A DNA stretch of 64,000 nucleotides from Paenibacillus chitinolyticus NBRC 15660 (lineage in GTDB: Bacteria; Bacillota; Bacilli; Paenibacillales; NBRC-103111): NCBI RefSeq assembly GCF_000739915.1, contig NZ_BBJT01000004.1:434001-498000 (forward strand), read 5' to 3'. A program made the position numbers and the translations under genes. A model generated the notes under the pieces. It was not told the DNA's origin and searched no databases. It saw nothing but the letters and a program-made list of their open reading frames with translations. Below are positions 1-8,659 of this stretch, one piece after another. Positions within the stretch are counted from its first letter, which is position 1, and each line of letters opens with the position of its first letter.

Positions 1-578
1 TCCTGTTCGAATTTCTTCGTGACGGCCAGACAGAAGGAGAGGTCCTGAATGGACTTGTCGATCCGCTGCAAGCCCACCGGCCAGTACAAATTGTTGATTC
101 CGCGGGCATAATGAGCCAGCCAGTCGTAAGGGTCCTTCTCCAGCACCTCATTCATCAATTCAATGGAATGAACGGATATTTGTCCGAGAGAGGCGGTTCC
201 CAGAGATTCGTTCTGCATCTGGTCCACGTAAGCGAGCGCCAACTGCAGCTTGGCTCTTGCCGGGGGCTGCTCCAGCGATTTCATAAACGCGACGAAGGCG
301 TCGATCCGGCCTTCTTTGCCCATCGTTACCCGGAGCGCATTGCCGTAGGCCAGGTTGTCCGGCTCGGCGGCGACCTTTTTCTGCAATTCTTCCGCGCTTC
401 CCTGCGCCAGTCCGCCGGCTGCGGCTTTTTCCTTCTCGAACGCAAGATTGTATTCCTCAAGCCGCATACCGTCGGATACCGGGGGAAGCTTATACGGCCG
501 GTTCCAGTAATAGTAAAATTCCGTTAATAGTCCTGCCACAATCAGAACGGCAAGCAAGAACTGCCATCTTTTTCTCAT
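1..578 (-). CDS. membrane-anchored TPR-like protein, cut by window start
   Basis: The frame opens with ATG at 578 and stays open to the window edge, so about 192 N-terminal residues are visible and the C-terminus lies outside. Residues 1-6 are basic (MRKRWQ), followed by a hydrophobic stretch to about residue 25, which fits a signal anchor or uncleaved signal peptide. The remainder is alpha-helical with repeated Ala/Leu/Tyr spacing (for example ARAKLQLALAYVDQM and LAHYARGINNLYW) resembling tetratricopeptide helices. No enzyme motif is visible. It lies downstream of the AraC gene at 624-1310 on the same strand with a 45-base gap, so it may be co-transcribed, but nothing in it suggests a role in the biosynthetic region. 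Function unknown. Confidence 0.6.
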   Translation of the reverse strand, partial: MRKRWQFLLAVLIVAGLLTEFYYYWNRPYKLPPVSDGMRLEEYNLAFEKEKAAAGGLAQGSAEELQKKVAAEPDNLAYGNALRVTMGKEGRIDAFVAFMKSLEQPPARAKLQLALAYVDQMQNESLGTASLGQISVHSIELMNEVLEKDPYDWLAHYARGINNLYWPVGLQRIDKSIQDLSFCLAVTKKFEQ

Positions 579-623
579 ACGGTTACCCCTCGCTTTGACT
601 TGATTGGGATCTCCCTTCGGCTT

Positions 624-1310
624 TCATAAAATAAACTGGCTGTAATAATGCTTGCGGTAATCGGAAGGGCTCACACCGACCTTCTTGCGGAAAATTCTTC
701 CGAAATGGGTCATATCTCCGTATCCCACGGCGTAACAAGCATCCGTAACGGAGTGTCCTTTTACGAGCAGCTTCTTGGCCTCCCCGATCCGCTGTTCGAT
801 CAGATAGTCGCGGAAGGTAATGCCGAACCGTTTTTTAAACACTTTCGAAAACTGCCATTTGCATACGTAGCATTCTTTGGCCACGCTCTCCAGAGAGAGC
901 TCTCCCGTGCCCAGGTTGTCCTGGATGTGCTTCAGCACGCGCTCCCAATCCATCTCCGCATCGGGTCCGGCACCCGTGAATGTCTTCCTCGAGAAGACAT
1001 GGCTCTGGATCGACGCCAGATAGTGAAACAGAAGCTGGATCACAAACCGTGACTGCTTGTCCGCTTTCGTAAAAACATACACGGGCACGGAAACGTCCGC
1101 GAGCAATCCGCCGTCCTCCACCCGCTCGTTCTCCGTGAGAACGACCAGTGCCTCGCAGCTTCCGTTTGCAGCCTGGCTGCGGGCATCTTCCGCCGTACCG
1201 ACGTGCAAAATCAATCCGTCGGCCACATAAGCCGCAGCGGGCGTATCGCGGGAATCAAGCGGATCGCTGTCCGCCTCCCTGCCGGCTTCCCTGTCCCAGA
1301 ACACGATCAT
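624..1310 (-). CDS. AraC-family transcriptional regulator
   Basis: 228 residues. The last 100 residues are a double helix-turn-helix of AraC/XylS type, with the second helix-turn-helix and family signature around VTDACYAVGYGDMTHFGRIF and VGVSPSDYRKH. The first 120 residues match no sensor domain I recognise and resemble a degenerate receiver-like alpha/beta fold. The start is ATG at 1310, just after the TAG of the upstream methyltransferase, with GGGAGGG as ribosome site. It is therefore the last gene of the long minus-strand operon. Its DNA-binding half is strikingly similar to that of the AraC protein at 55067-55744 (CYAVGYGD-THFGR in both), so the two are probably paralogues controlling the same locus from its two ends. 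Confidence 0.85.
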   Translation of the reverse strand: MIVFWDREAGREADSDPLDSRDTPAAAYVADGLILHVGTAEDARSQAANGSCEALVVLTENERVEDGGLLADVSVPVYVFTKADKQSRFVIQLLFHYLASIQSHVFSRKTFTGAGPDAEMDWERVLKHIQDNLGTGELSLESVAKECYVCKWQFSKVFKKRFGITFRDYLIEQRIGEAKKLLVKGHSVTDACYAVGYGDMTHFGRIFRKKVGVSPSDYRKHYYSQFIL

Positions 1311-1313
1311 AAG

Positions 1314-2405
1314 CTAGCCCTCCCGGCTTCCGGTTATAATCGCACCGCGGACCGGCCCCTCGTTCATCTTGACGCTGATGTCCCGGAAGCCCGCGGCTTG
1401 CATGACTTTCCACCAATCCTCCGGGCGAAGAAAGCCGAAACAAGACGTGTTCCCGTCCGCTTCGCCGACCGGCTTAAAATCGGGCAGCAGCGAGAAAATA
1501 AACTCCTGATGAAGCCTGGACCGGTAATGCTCCCTCACACACTCGGACAACACGATCGTTCCCCCCGGTTTCAGCAGCCGGCGCAGCGCGTCCAGGGAAA
1601 GAGCGAGATCCTCCGCGCAGTGCATGACATTGACGGCATAAATAAAGTCGTACGTCTCCCCGCCGCTCTTCACCTCGTTGATATCCAGTGTCAGCTGGCG
1701 GAGCTTATGCGGAGGGAGCTCTCCTTCGAGCATCCGGCCGGCTTTAGCGGTGAGCAGTCTGCTGGCGTCCGAGACGGTGTACTCCTCGACGAACTTCGAC
1801 CGGAGGCGGATTTCCGTCAGCAGAGCGCGTGTCGCCGAACCGAAACCTGTACCGAGCTCCAGGATTGTGCAGGATTCCGCGGGAATCAGATCCGCCAGCT
1901 CCTCCGCCGCCCACTGGTTGTGTACCGCGTACAAGTCATGGGCATTGTGGAAATACACTTCCCACAGGGCGATGCCTTCGCGGTTAAACAGCCTGTGCTG
2001 AGGCTGAACCTCTCCCCGGATGGCCCGCAGCCAGAATGTACCCGCGTATTCGATTAGCTTAAGGGAGGGGGCCACGTGCACGGCCGGGAACGGATTCCCC
2101 CGGTTCGTCCAGTCTCTGCCTTTGGCGGTCAGCGCCAAGACTACTGCGCCCCCGGGCCCGGTCGTCTTCCGGACAAACTCCTGCTGCTCCAAAAAATGAA
2201 GGGCCCAGTTCAACAGCGGCCTATTCTCCTCCGAGCAGGCGATCTGAGAAAGCAGCCTGCTCTCCCGCACCGGGCCGTTCAGGTCGATGCCTTCCGCCTT
2301 CATCGCGTTCAAAAGGGTAAAGGCCGTAAAATCCGATACATATTCATAGGCCGCATGATAAGTTTCGTTAAACAAAGCCGTCTTAACGGTCGTAACACCA
2401 CTCAC
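1314..2405 (-). CDS. class I SAM-dependent methyltransferase
   Basis: 363 residues. Residues 15-110 form a helical, winged-helix-like N-terminal domain (FTAFTLLNAM, LLNWALHFLEQQEFV) of the sort that mediates dimerisation in small-molecule O-methyltransferases and in methyltransferases of polyketide and peptide clusters. The SAM-binding motif I is LELGTGFGSA at about 182-191, and a post-motif LKPGGTIVLSE follows. Start is GTG at 2405 with GGGAGGA six bases upstream; the next frame downstream (AraC) starts two bases after the stop. The acceptor atom cannot be deduced. The domain layout suggests a small molecule or carrier-bound intermediate rather than DNA or protein. Confidence 0.8.
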   Translation of the reverse strand: MSGVTTVKTALFNETYHAAYEYVSDFTAFTLLNAMKAEGIDLNGPVRESRLLSQIACSEENRPLLNWALHFLEQQEFVRKTTGPGGAVVLALTAKGRDWTNRGNPFPAVHVAPSLKLIEYAGTFWLRAIRGEVQPQHRLFNREGIALWEVYFHNAHDLYAVHNQWAAEELADLIPAESCTILELGTGFGSATRALLTEIRLRSKFVEEYTVSDASRLLTAKAGRMLEGELPPHKLRQLTLDINEVKSGGETYDFIYAVNVMHCAEDLALSLDALRRLLKPGGTIVLSECVREHYRSRLHQEFIFSLLPDFKPVGEADGNTSCFGFLRPEDWWKVMQAAGFRDISVKMNEGPVRGAIITGSREG

Positions 2406-2422
2406 CCCTGTTCCTCCCAGCC

Positions 2423-2785
2423 TTACGATGTGGTCTCGATCTCAACGATCCGCTGCCGGATCACATGATAGTCGATGAAGACGTATAGCAGCGCGCCGTT
2501 TTCGGTGCGGACGTCATGGGATTCCGCCAGGCCCGCCGTAAGGAAATCGCCTTCTTTCATCACTTCGTTCTCGTTTAAAATAAGATCGCCTTTGATCAGA
2601 TAGGCGAATTCTCTTCTCGGATGGTCGTGCATCGGAATGAAGCTTCCGGGATGAAGTTTAACCAGAAAGCACAATCGGCCCTGTTCGTCTTCGTACAGGT
2701 AACTCATTTCGGTGTTTTCATAAATGCCCGGCTCCCAGTTCATTTCTTCCCATTTAATGAGCTTGTGTTTATTTTCGGTTTCCAT
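2423..2785 (-). CDS. small cupin protein
   Basis: 120 residues forming a single cupin beta-barrel. The metal-binding residues of cupin motif 1 are visible as His53 and His55 (MHDHPRREF) and Glu59, and motif 2 supplies His90 (AESHDV). The N-terminal part (EMNWEPGIYENTEMSYLYEDE) resembles ChrR/anti-ECFsigma-type cupins, but no zinc-binding N-terminal anti-sigma domain is present. ATG at 2785 follows GGGGAGGG. It sits between two methyltransferases in the operon. It could be a dioxygenase, an epimerase or a small-ligand sensor; the sequence does not decide. Confidence 0.75.
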   Translation of the reverse strand: METENKHKLIKWEEMNWEPGIYENTEMSYLYEDEQGRLCFLVKLHPGSFIPMHDHPRREFAYLIKGDLILNENEVMKEGDFLTAGLAESHDVRTENGALLYVFIDYHVIRQRIVEIETTS

Positions 2786-2802
2786 CTAGAACCCTCCCCG
2801 GA

Positions 2803-3564
2803 TTAATCCGTTTTTTTCTCCAGATGAAGCAGCATTCGCGGACTTGAGGTCGTAAGCGGAGACAGATCGAATCCTCCGTATATTCCCTTGACGTCGAGTC
2901 CCGCATTACCGTGCAGCCTCAGCAGTTCGGCGGCCGTATACAGACGCAGATTCAACCGGGATGACTTGAGCTCGCCATTGTCAAACCACGTCATCTCTTC
3001 ATTCCATCTGCCGGTTACGCTGTCGAACTCCCGCCGCGACCATACGGGGCAGCCGTTCATCATGTCCCATGTTTTTTTCGCGCTGTAAAGAAGCTTGAAG
3101 TCCCGGTTTTCCGTTTCCTGAATCAACTGTCCCCCAAGTTTTAGAGCGCGGTAGACACGATGCAGAATATCCTGATTCTCTTCTTCGTTTTCCAGATAGC
3201 CGAATGCCGTGCCGAGATTAAGAACCGCATCGAATTCATCCGCGAAATCAAGCTCTCTCATATCCAGAGACTTGAATACCGCCTCGGCTCCGGATGCCTG
3301 AGCCCGGCGCCGCGCCTCGTCCAGCAGCGTATCCGACGCGTCGATACCGGTCACTTGGTACCCTCTCAGAGCGAGAGGGACGCCGATCCGGCCTTGCCCG
3401 CAGCCCAGGTCGAGAATGGACGCGCCTTCCGGCAGATTCAGCAGGGACAGAAGCTGCCCCGTTTCGAAGCGGGTACGCTCTTCATTCAGAATCACTTCCG
3501 AGAAAAGGAGATAGTCCTTCCCGAAAAAGTCGTGCCAGTGCTCTCTTGCCGCCACTGTCTTCAC
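2803..3564 (-). CDS. class I SAM-dependent methyltransferase
   Basis: 253 residues from the GTG at 3564, whose bases overlap the TGA of the aminotransferase (GTGA overlap). An ATG at 3612 in the same frame is possible but would overlap the upstream gene by 52 bases and has its purine-rich stretch too close. Motif I is LDLGCGQGRI at 51-60 and the acidic residue for the ribose hydroxyls lies in GIDAS. The C-terminal part carries a beta-rich insertion (WNEEMTWFDNGE, LNLRLYTAAEL) seen in small-molecule methyltransferases of the Methyltransf_25 type. The tight coupling to the aminotransferase suggests N- or C-methylation of an amine-containing intermediate, which is inference. Confidence 0.8.
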   Translation of the reverse strand: MKTVAAREHWHDFFGKDYLLFSEVILNEERTRFETGQLLSLLNLPEGASILDLGCGQGRIGVPLALRGYQVTGIDASDTLLDEARRRAQASGAEAVFKSLDMRELDFADEFDAVLNLGTAFGYLENEEENQDILHRVYRALKLGGQLIQETENRDFKLLYSAKKTWDMMNGCPVWSRREFDSVTGRWNEEMTWFDNGELKSSRLNLRLYTAAELLRLHGNAGLDVKGIYGGFDLSPLTTSSPRMLLHLEKKTD

Positions 3565-4886
3565 CCCATTCGCCGTAATGCTCTCGTCACCCCGTGAACG
3601 AGAAAATCGCATTCTTCCCCGCTGACATTCAGGGGAGGGTACATAAGAAGAATGCCGTTAAAATAATTGCCGAGTATGCCTTCGTCATGGAGATGCCCGG
3701 ACAACCGGCGTCCCCATTCGAAATCGACCGGCTCTTTGGTCGCCTTGTCCTTCACGAATTCAAGCGCAAGCATAAGCCCCATTCCCCGGATATCGCCCAC
3801 ATGCGGATGATCGGCCAGCGCGTCCGCAAAATCATCCAGAATCCCCTGTCCGCGCACGGCCGCATGGTCCGGCAGCCCATCCCGCTCGATGATTTCCAGC
3901 ACCTCCAGCGCCGCCGCGCAGCCGACCGGATGTCCGCACTGCGTCGAACCGTGGAGCAGGATGCCGCCGCTTCCGAACAAGCTGTCGTCCAGCTCGCCCG
4001 ACATCAGCACGGCCCCCATCGGGAAATAACCGCCGGTCAATCCTTTGGATACGGCAAGAACATCCGGCTCCAGCCCGTATTTTTCGCTCAAGGACCAATG
4101 TCCCGTTCTGCCGAGGCCCGTCGTTACTTCATCCGAAATCACCGCAATGCCGTATTGCCGCGTCAAAGTCCTGACTTGTGAAAAAAACGACTCCGGCATA
4201 AGAACCACTCCGTTCACGGCCTGAATCGGCTCCACAAGAACGGCGGCGATCGTTTCGGGCCCCGCTTCCTCAATCAGGCGCTCCAGCTCCTTCAGACAGA
4301 AGTCGGCCGCACCTTCGGGAGAAGAGACGCCCCCCGGAGGCCTGTACAAATTAGGCGCGGGAGCGCACAAGCAATCCTCGAGGCCTCTTCCGAACATTTC
4401 CCGAATGCCCAGATGGGTAACCGAGCCCGAGCCGTAGGTTGTTCCGTGAAAGCTTCCGTCGAATGAAATAAACTTGTCCCGCTTCGCCTCCCCGCGGGAG
4501 ATGAAATGCTGCCGGATGAGACGCATTGCCGTTTCCACGGCCCCCGATCCGTCGTTGGTAAAAAACACCTTGGCATACCGGCTTCCGCAAAGGCGGAGCA
4601 GTTTGTCCGCCAGCGGCTCGACCAGGCCGTGCGTCTGGGCGCAGGTCGACGCGAAGCTTAAACGTTCCATCTGTTCCTTCATCGCCTGGATGACCCGCCA
4701 GTTGGAGAGCCCTACCGTGGGAACCGCCGTAGTCGTATACAGATAGGCTTTGCCCTGCGTGTCGTACACCCAGGAACCGTCTCCCCGCTCCAGACAGGTT
4801 ACCTGCCCGAGCCAGGTGTCCGTCGTTAGCGTGCCGCTGGGAGGCATCCATGTAAACGGATGGACGACCGGATAGCTTTTGTGCAT
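3561..4886 (-). CDS. class III PLP-dependent aminotransferase
   Basis: 441 residues, the usual length of omega-aminotransferases. The family landmarks are all visible: NDGSGAVETA (phosphate-binding, about 111-120), SFHGTTYGSG, the PLP-ring aspartate in SDEVTTGLGRTG (Asp252) and the Schiff-base lysine in AVSKGLTGGYFPMG (Lys281). Start ATG 4886 has GAGGTGAG upstream, within the end of the AMP ligase. It would interconvert a carbonyl and an amine using glutamate or alanine as amino donor. In this operon (ligase, aminotransferase, methyltransferases, ACPs) it may make a beta- or omega-amino acyl building block, or an aminosugar. Substrate not deducible. Confidence 0.88.
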   Translation of the reverse strand: MHKSYPVVHPFTWMPPSGTLTTDTWLGQVTCLERGDGSWVYDTQGKAYLYTTTAVPTVGLSNWRVIQAMKEQMERLSFASTCAQTHGLVEPLADKLLRLCGSRYAKVFFTNDGSGAVETAMRLIRQHFISRGEAKRDKFISFDGSFHGTTYGSGSVTHLGIREMFGRGLEDCLCAPAPNLYRPPGGVSSPEGAADFCLKELERLIEEAGPETIAAVLVEPIQAVNGVVLMPESFFSQVRTLTRQYGIAVISDEVTTGLGRTGHWSLSEKYGLEPDVLAVSKGLTGGYFPMGAVLMSGELDDSLFGSGGILLHGSTQCGHPVGCAAALEVLEIIERDGLPDHAAVRGQGILDDFADALADHPHVGDIRGMGLMLALEFVKDKATKEPVDFEWGRRLSGHLHDEGILGNYFNGILLMYPPLNVSGEECDFLVHGVTRALRRMG

Positions 4887-4890
4887 GAAC

Positions 4891-6324
4891 TCACCTCAAA
4901 GATTGGATTGGACGGATCAGCTTTCCGCTGGCCGTCTTCGGAAGCTCTTCTTTCATTTCGATCACGTCCGGCCACAAGCGGGAATCTTTGATCTCGTGAA
5001 CGATCGTCGAACGGATTTGTGTCATCGGAACCCCTTTCTCGCAAGTGATCCAGGCATGAACTCTCGTCCGGTCTTCGGAATGATCCGCAAAAACGAGCGC
5101 TTCCTTGATTCCCCGGAGCTTCATCAGCTCGCTTTCGATCTCGCTCGGGTCCATATTGACTCCCCCCCGGATGATCAGGGAATCGGCTCTTCCGAGAATA
5201 TAGATGTCGCCTTCCCGGATTACGGCCCGGTCGCCCGTCCTCAGCCAGCAGCCCTTGATTTTCAGCGAGGTCGCGGCCGGATCGCCGTAGTAGCCCTTCA
5301 TGACGTTCGGTCCCCGCACGTACAGGACGCCTTCCTCGCCTTCCGCGGCAGCCCTTCCTTTCGCTTCCTCCGCCAGCACCTTCACCTCGACGCCTGCGAG
5401 AGGCTTGCCGACGCAGCCCTTCCGGTTCAGGAAGGCGCCCACCTCGGTCAGACAGCTGATCCGGGGCGAAGCCTCGGTAAGTCCGTAAGCGTTCCAGACA
5501 GCCGCGCCCGGAAACGCTTCGGCAATGAGCTCCGCCTGTCTGACGGTCAGGCACTCCCCGCTCAGCATGAGGCAGCGGAGGCTGCCGAAATCGAACCGTT
5601 TCCGGAAACGGGCGAAGGTGGCGGCGACGGTGGGCGTTGTGCCGAGAATGGTAATGCCGTCCCGCTGAATGCTCTTCATCGTGCTCAGCGGATTCGTATC
5701 CGGGGGCCGGAAGTAGACGGCCGCTCCCCGGAATAAGGACGGCAGCAGCTCGCCTGTAAAAGCCGAAGCGTAAGTAAGCGGCCGGAACAGATAAAGCCTA
5801 TCCTCCGGAGCCGGCTTGAAGTAGCCCAGGATGCTGCCGACGTTCGACCAAATGTTGCCGTAGGTCAACATGACGCCTTTGGGCCGGCCGGTCGTCCCCG
5901 ATGTGTACAGGACGACCGCGACGTCCCGCAGCTCTTCTCTCGGCGAGGCCGTTACCGGCTTAAGCCCGGGGAGAAGCTCGCCGTCTTCGTTTAGAAGCTC
6001 AGGTGTGATGTACAGGTCCGGGTTGATCCAGCTCAGCACATTTTCGGTCAAGCCGGGATTTTTGGCGGGATCGACCGGAACGAGGGTGACTTTCTGCCTC
6101 AGAGCCGCCAGGAACAGCGGGATGGCTCTCCAGCCGACGGAAACGTCGATGGCGACGGTCCGCTGTCCGCGGTTTGGATCGGCCACGAGTCCGGCTATTT
6201 CCAGCATCCTCGCATGACTCTGCGCAAGCTCCGTTATCCGGCTGTAGGAGACTTCATGAGTTCCATCCACTGCGCATAGGCCAGAATGGTCAAGTAGCTG
6301 ACGGAAAAATAACTTTGCATCCAT
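4891..6324 (-). CDS. acyl/aryl AMP ligase (acyl-activating enzyme)
   Basis: 477 residues, somewhat short for the ANL superfamily. The phosphate-binding loop is TSGTTGRPKG at 141-150, the core signature LRTGDRAVIREGDIYILGR is present, and the C-terminal catalytic lysine is Lys468 (KTASGKLIRP). It therefore activates a carboxylic acid as adenylate and probably loads it on one of the three ACPs encoded nearby. No fused carrier domain is present. ATG 6324 follows GGGGAGGAGC. The stop lies four bases before the aminotransferase start. With the aminotransferase and hotdog genes it suggests acyl or amino-acyl starter activation. Confidence 0.85.
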   Translation of the reverse strand: MDAKLFFRQLLDHSGLCAVDGTHEVSYSRITELAQSHARMLEIAGLVADPNRGQRTVAIDVSVGWRAIPLFLAALRQKVTLVPVDPAKNPGLTENVLSWINPDLYITPELLNEDGELLPGLKPVTASPREELRDVAVVLYTSGTTGRPKGVMLTYGNIWSNVGSILGYFKPAPEDRLYLFRPLTYASAFTGELLPSLFRGAAVYFRPPDTNPLSTMKSIQRDGITILGTTPTVAATFARFRKRFDFGSLRCLMLSGECLTVRQAELIAEAFPGAAVWNAYGLTEASPRISCLTEVGAFLNRKGCVGKPLAGVEVKVLAEEAKGRAAAEGEEGVLYVRGPNVMKGYYGDPAATSLKIKGCWLRTGDRAVIREGDIYILGRADSLIIRGGVNMDPSEIESELMKLRGIKEALVFADHSEDRTRVHAWITCEKGVPMTQIRSTIVHEIKDSRLWPDVIEMKEELPKTASGKLIRPIQSLR

Positions 6325-6340
6325 CCCCGCTCCTCCCCGT

Positions 6341-7132
6341 TTAGTTGGAATCCTTTTTCAGAAACAACCTTTTCACGCTGTGAGATTTGTTGACGGGTCT
6401 GAATATGTTATCGCCAGCCGAATTGAGAAGTTCCCTGTTCTGCACAAAAAGACTTCTGACGCTTTCGCCGACGAAATGCATCACGAGAGAATTCCTGAAC
6501 CCGTACCGGGTCCGGTTCGCATGGGAGCCGTGGACGGTGTAGCCGTTAAACACCACCACGTCTCCGGGCTTGGTGGTCAGATCGACCTCCGTGTGACGGT
6601 CGGGAACCGGAACCGACTGCCCGTAGGTGGAACGGCTGCCCGGAGCCCGGGGTTTCAGCAGACCCAGGCGGTGACTGCCCGGAACCATCCGGAGCCCGCC
6701 GTTTTCCGGGGACGCCCCGTCGAGGGACACCCAGAACGCGCAGCCCGCGGCAGGCTCGGCCCCGATATCGTAATTGTCCTGGTGCAGGGGCAGCTGCTTG
6801 GCCCCCGGACATTTATAAAACCCCGTCGTTCCGACAAGCAGCGCATTCTCGCCGAGCAGCCGGGCAGCCGTCCCGAAGGCTCTGGAATCGAGCGAGAACC
6901 GTCTGAGAGCCTCATGGCTCCCATGCACATTCCTCAAGGGCGGGAATAAGCTTTCCAGCGGAAATACCAGGCTTTGCAGAATCGTGCGGCTGCGGATGCC
7001 CCGCGTCCACACTTCTTTCAAGGCCCGCTTGACCTCTTCCGCCTCGTCCGGCGAAAACACCCCGGGAATGACCGCGAATCCTTTTTCCCTGTAGTGCTCC
7101 ATCATTTCGCCCGTCATGATTTCCTTGCTCAA
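6341..7132 (-). CDS. PhyH-family Fe(II)/2-oxoglutarate dioxygenase
   Basis: 263 residues of the phytanoyl-CoA dioxygenase family. The iron facial triad is intact: His117 and Asp119 (LPLHQDNYDIG) and His201 (VHGSHANRTR), with a candidate 2-oxoglutarate arginine at Arg213. The start is TTG 7132 behind AAGGAGGGG; an ATG five codons later is an alternative. It is closest in sequence to the pair at 22431-23264 and 23268-24059 (shared N-terminal GY-V-GVYSPEE pattern and HQDNY), and more distant from the tandem set at 13.6-16.9 kb. Likely a hydroxylase of the pathway intermediate. Confidence 0.88.
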   Translation of the reverse strand: MSKEIMTGEMMEHYREKGFAVIPGVFSPDEAEEVKRALKEVWTRGIRSRTILQSLVFPLESLFPPLRNVHGSHEALRRFSLDSRAFGTAARLLGENALLVGTTGFYKCPGAKQLPLHQDNYDIGAEPAAGCAFWVSLDGASPENGGLRMVPGSHRLGLLKPRAPGSRSTYGQSVPVPDRHTEVDLTTKPGDVVVFNGYTVHGSHANRTRYGFRNSLVMHFVGESVRSLFVQNRELLNSAGDNIFRPVNKSHSVKRLFLKKDSN

Positions 7133-7231
7133 TGTACCCCTCCTTCCGTTTAGCGGGGAACGTTCCCCCTTCTCTCTCTAAGCATAGAGGGTCGAAGGGC
7201 GGTGTTACTCGGCTTTCCTGGCGACTCTGCG

Positions 7232-7474
7232 CTACTTGGCGATAATTCCGTTTACGTAGTCCTGGATGTGTTTGGGAGTCGACAGTTCGTCCAGGTTCAG
7301 CTGATCGTCCAGAACGTCGATATTGAACATCATTTCGAACTCAATCAGAATTTCAACGATCTTAACGGAATCTATTCCTTTTTCCAGAAAATTGGTATCC
7401 ATAGCCACGCTATCGAGCCCGCCGATTTTCTGAATGACTTCCAGTGCCGCTTCTCCGGTCAACATGCGCTTCAT
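7232..7474 (-). CDS. acyl carrier protein 1
   Basis: 80 residues with the phosphopantetheine attachment serine Ser36 in GIDSVKIVEIL, followed by a typical helix II. Start is ATG 7474, three bases after the stop of the glycosyltransferase; an ATG three codons further is equally possible. A stand-alone ACP in a cluster lacking polyketide or peptide synthetase modules points to a carrier for single acyl or aminoacyl groups, as for BtrI in butirosin synthesis. It would be activated by the AcpS at 47625-48002. It lies just upstream of the PhyH gene, so hydroxylation could happen on the carrier. Confidence 0.85.
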   Translation of the reverse strand: MKRMLTGEAALEVIQKIGGLDSVAMDTNFLEKGIDSVKIVEILIEFEMMFNIDVLDDQLNLDELSTPKHIQDYVNGIIAK

Positions 7475-7477
7475 CCT

Positions 7478-8644
7478 TTACGAATTATTTTGCAGAACTT
7501 GTTCGATGGCGCGGACGGCCGCTTCGTTCGGGTTGTCCCGCCCCACAATCGCCGCCAATTCCTTGGCCCGCGGCATATAAGGGTTTCCCTCCGCCAGCAG
7601 GCTGTGCAGCGCCTGTCCGATCCGCCCGCGTCCCGCTTCCTCCGGACCGACGGTCAGGGCGATTCCGAGGCGCTCGCATGTCCGGGCCAGAAGATGCTGG
7701 TCGGACGCGAGAGGAATCACAACCATCGGAACGCCGTACCTCATGACGGACTGTACGGTGCCGCAGCCTCCATGCGTAATGACAGCGTCCGCACGGGGCA
7801 GCAGGAGATCGTGATTGGGATAAGCCGTTATCCAGCGGACATGGGGAGGCAGAGGCCGCTTCCCTTCGTACGGCTTATGTTCCGCAACGATCAGATTAAA
7901 TGAATTCTCCTCCGACAGACTCACGGCCGCGCCGATATACCGGTTCATGACCTCCCGGGAATCATGCCGTTCGGTCGAAGAAGCGCAGACGAGAACAACG
8001 GGACGGCCGGGGTACGCTTCCGGCTCTAACCGGGACGCCTCGTTTACGCGGTCACGGTCTCCGGACTGGAGCGTGCAGCTCCCGGTAAACACGGACTGTT
8101 CCGGAATGCCGCCTTCTTCCGGGTACAGGGCGGCATGGACGTTGACCAGATGAAGCCGGGGAGACAGCCCCGCCAGATCTCCCCGCGTTCTCCTGTCATC
8201 GGTAAGCGGCGGCAGTCCCAGTCTCATCCTGACCCCGTTCAGCTCCCGGGCGTAGCTCTGCCTCAGCCGGTTAAAGACTGTCCGGCTGCCGGGAAGCGCT
8301 TCTTCGGGATAAGGAACCGTCGTTTGCAGGCTGATCCAGGGGATTCCTCTTCTCTCCGCCGCATAAGCCGGGGCCGCCTGGGAAGAATCGCAAATCATCC
8401 AATCGACTTCCCTCCCCGCAAGCAGCGCATCCATTTCCAGCGCCTGTTCATAAATAAACTTCTCCGGAAACTTCCCCCATCCCGCCGGCAGGAAATCCAG
8501 TCCCGCAAGGACAACCAGCTCCTTATTGGCGGGGTGAGTAGCCAGCGTGACTTCATGTCCCTTCTTCTTAAGCTGCTGTCCGATGGCCAAGGCCGGAACT
8601 ACATGTCCCAGAACCCTCTGGACCGCGATAAACAGGTGAGCCAT
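7478..8644 (-). CDS. GT1 (MGT-type) glycosyltransferase
   Basis: 388 residues with the two-domain GT-B layout of macrolide-type glycosyltransferases. The N-terminal catalytic histidine is His14 (RVLGHVVP) and the nucleotide-sugar motif is THGGCGTVQSV at about 290-300 followed by YGVPMVVIPLASDQ. ATG 8644 has GGGAGGG upstream. These enzymes transfer a sugar from a nucleotide donor to hydroxyls, amines or phenols of natural products. It is related to the second MGT enzyme at 47999-49207. Its donor could be the heptose made by the genes at 33-39 kb or a housekeeping sugar nucleotide. Confidence 0.85.
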   Translation of the reverse strand: MAHLFIAVQRVLGHVVPALAIGQQLKKKGHEVTLATHPANKELVVLAGLDFLPAGWGKFPEKFIYEQALEMDALLAGREVDWMICDSSQAAPAYAAERRGIPWISLQTTVPYPEEALPGSRTVFNRLRQSYARELNGVRMRLGLPPLTDDRRTRGDLAGLSPRLHLVNVHAALYPEEGGIPEQSVFTGSCTLQSGDRDRVNEASRLEPEAYPGRPVVLVCASSTERHDSREVMNRYIGAAVSLSEENSFNLIVAEHKPYEGKRPLPPHVRWITAYPNHDLLLPRADAVITHGGCGTVQSVMRYGVPMVVIPLASDQHLLARTCERLGIALTVGPEEAGRGRIGQALHSLLAEGNPYMPRAKELAAIVGRDNPNEAAVRAIEQVLQNNS

Positions 8645-8659
8645 CCGCTTCCCTCCCGC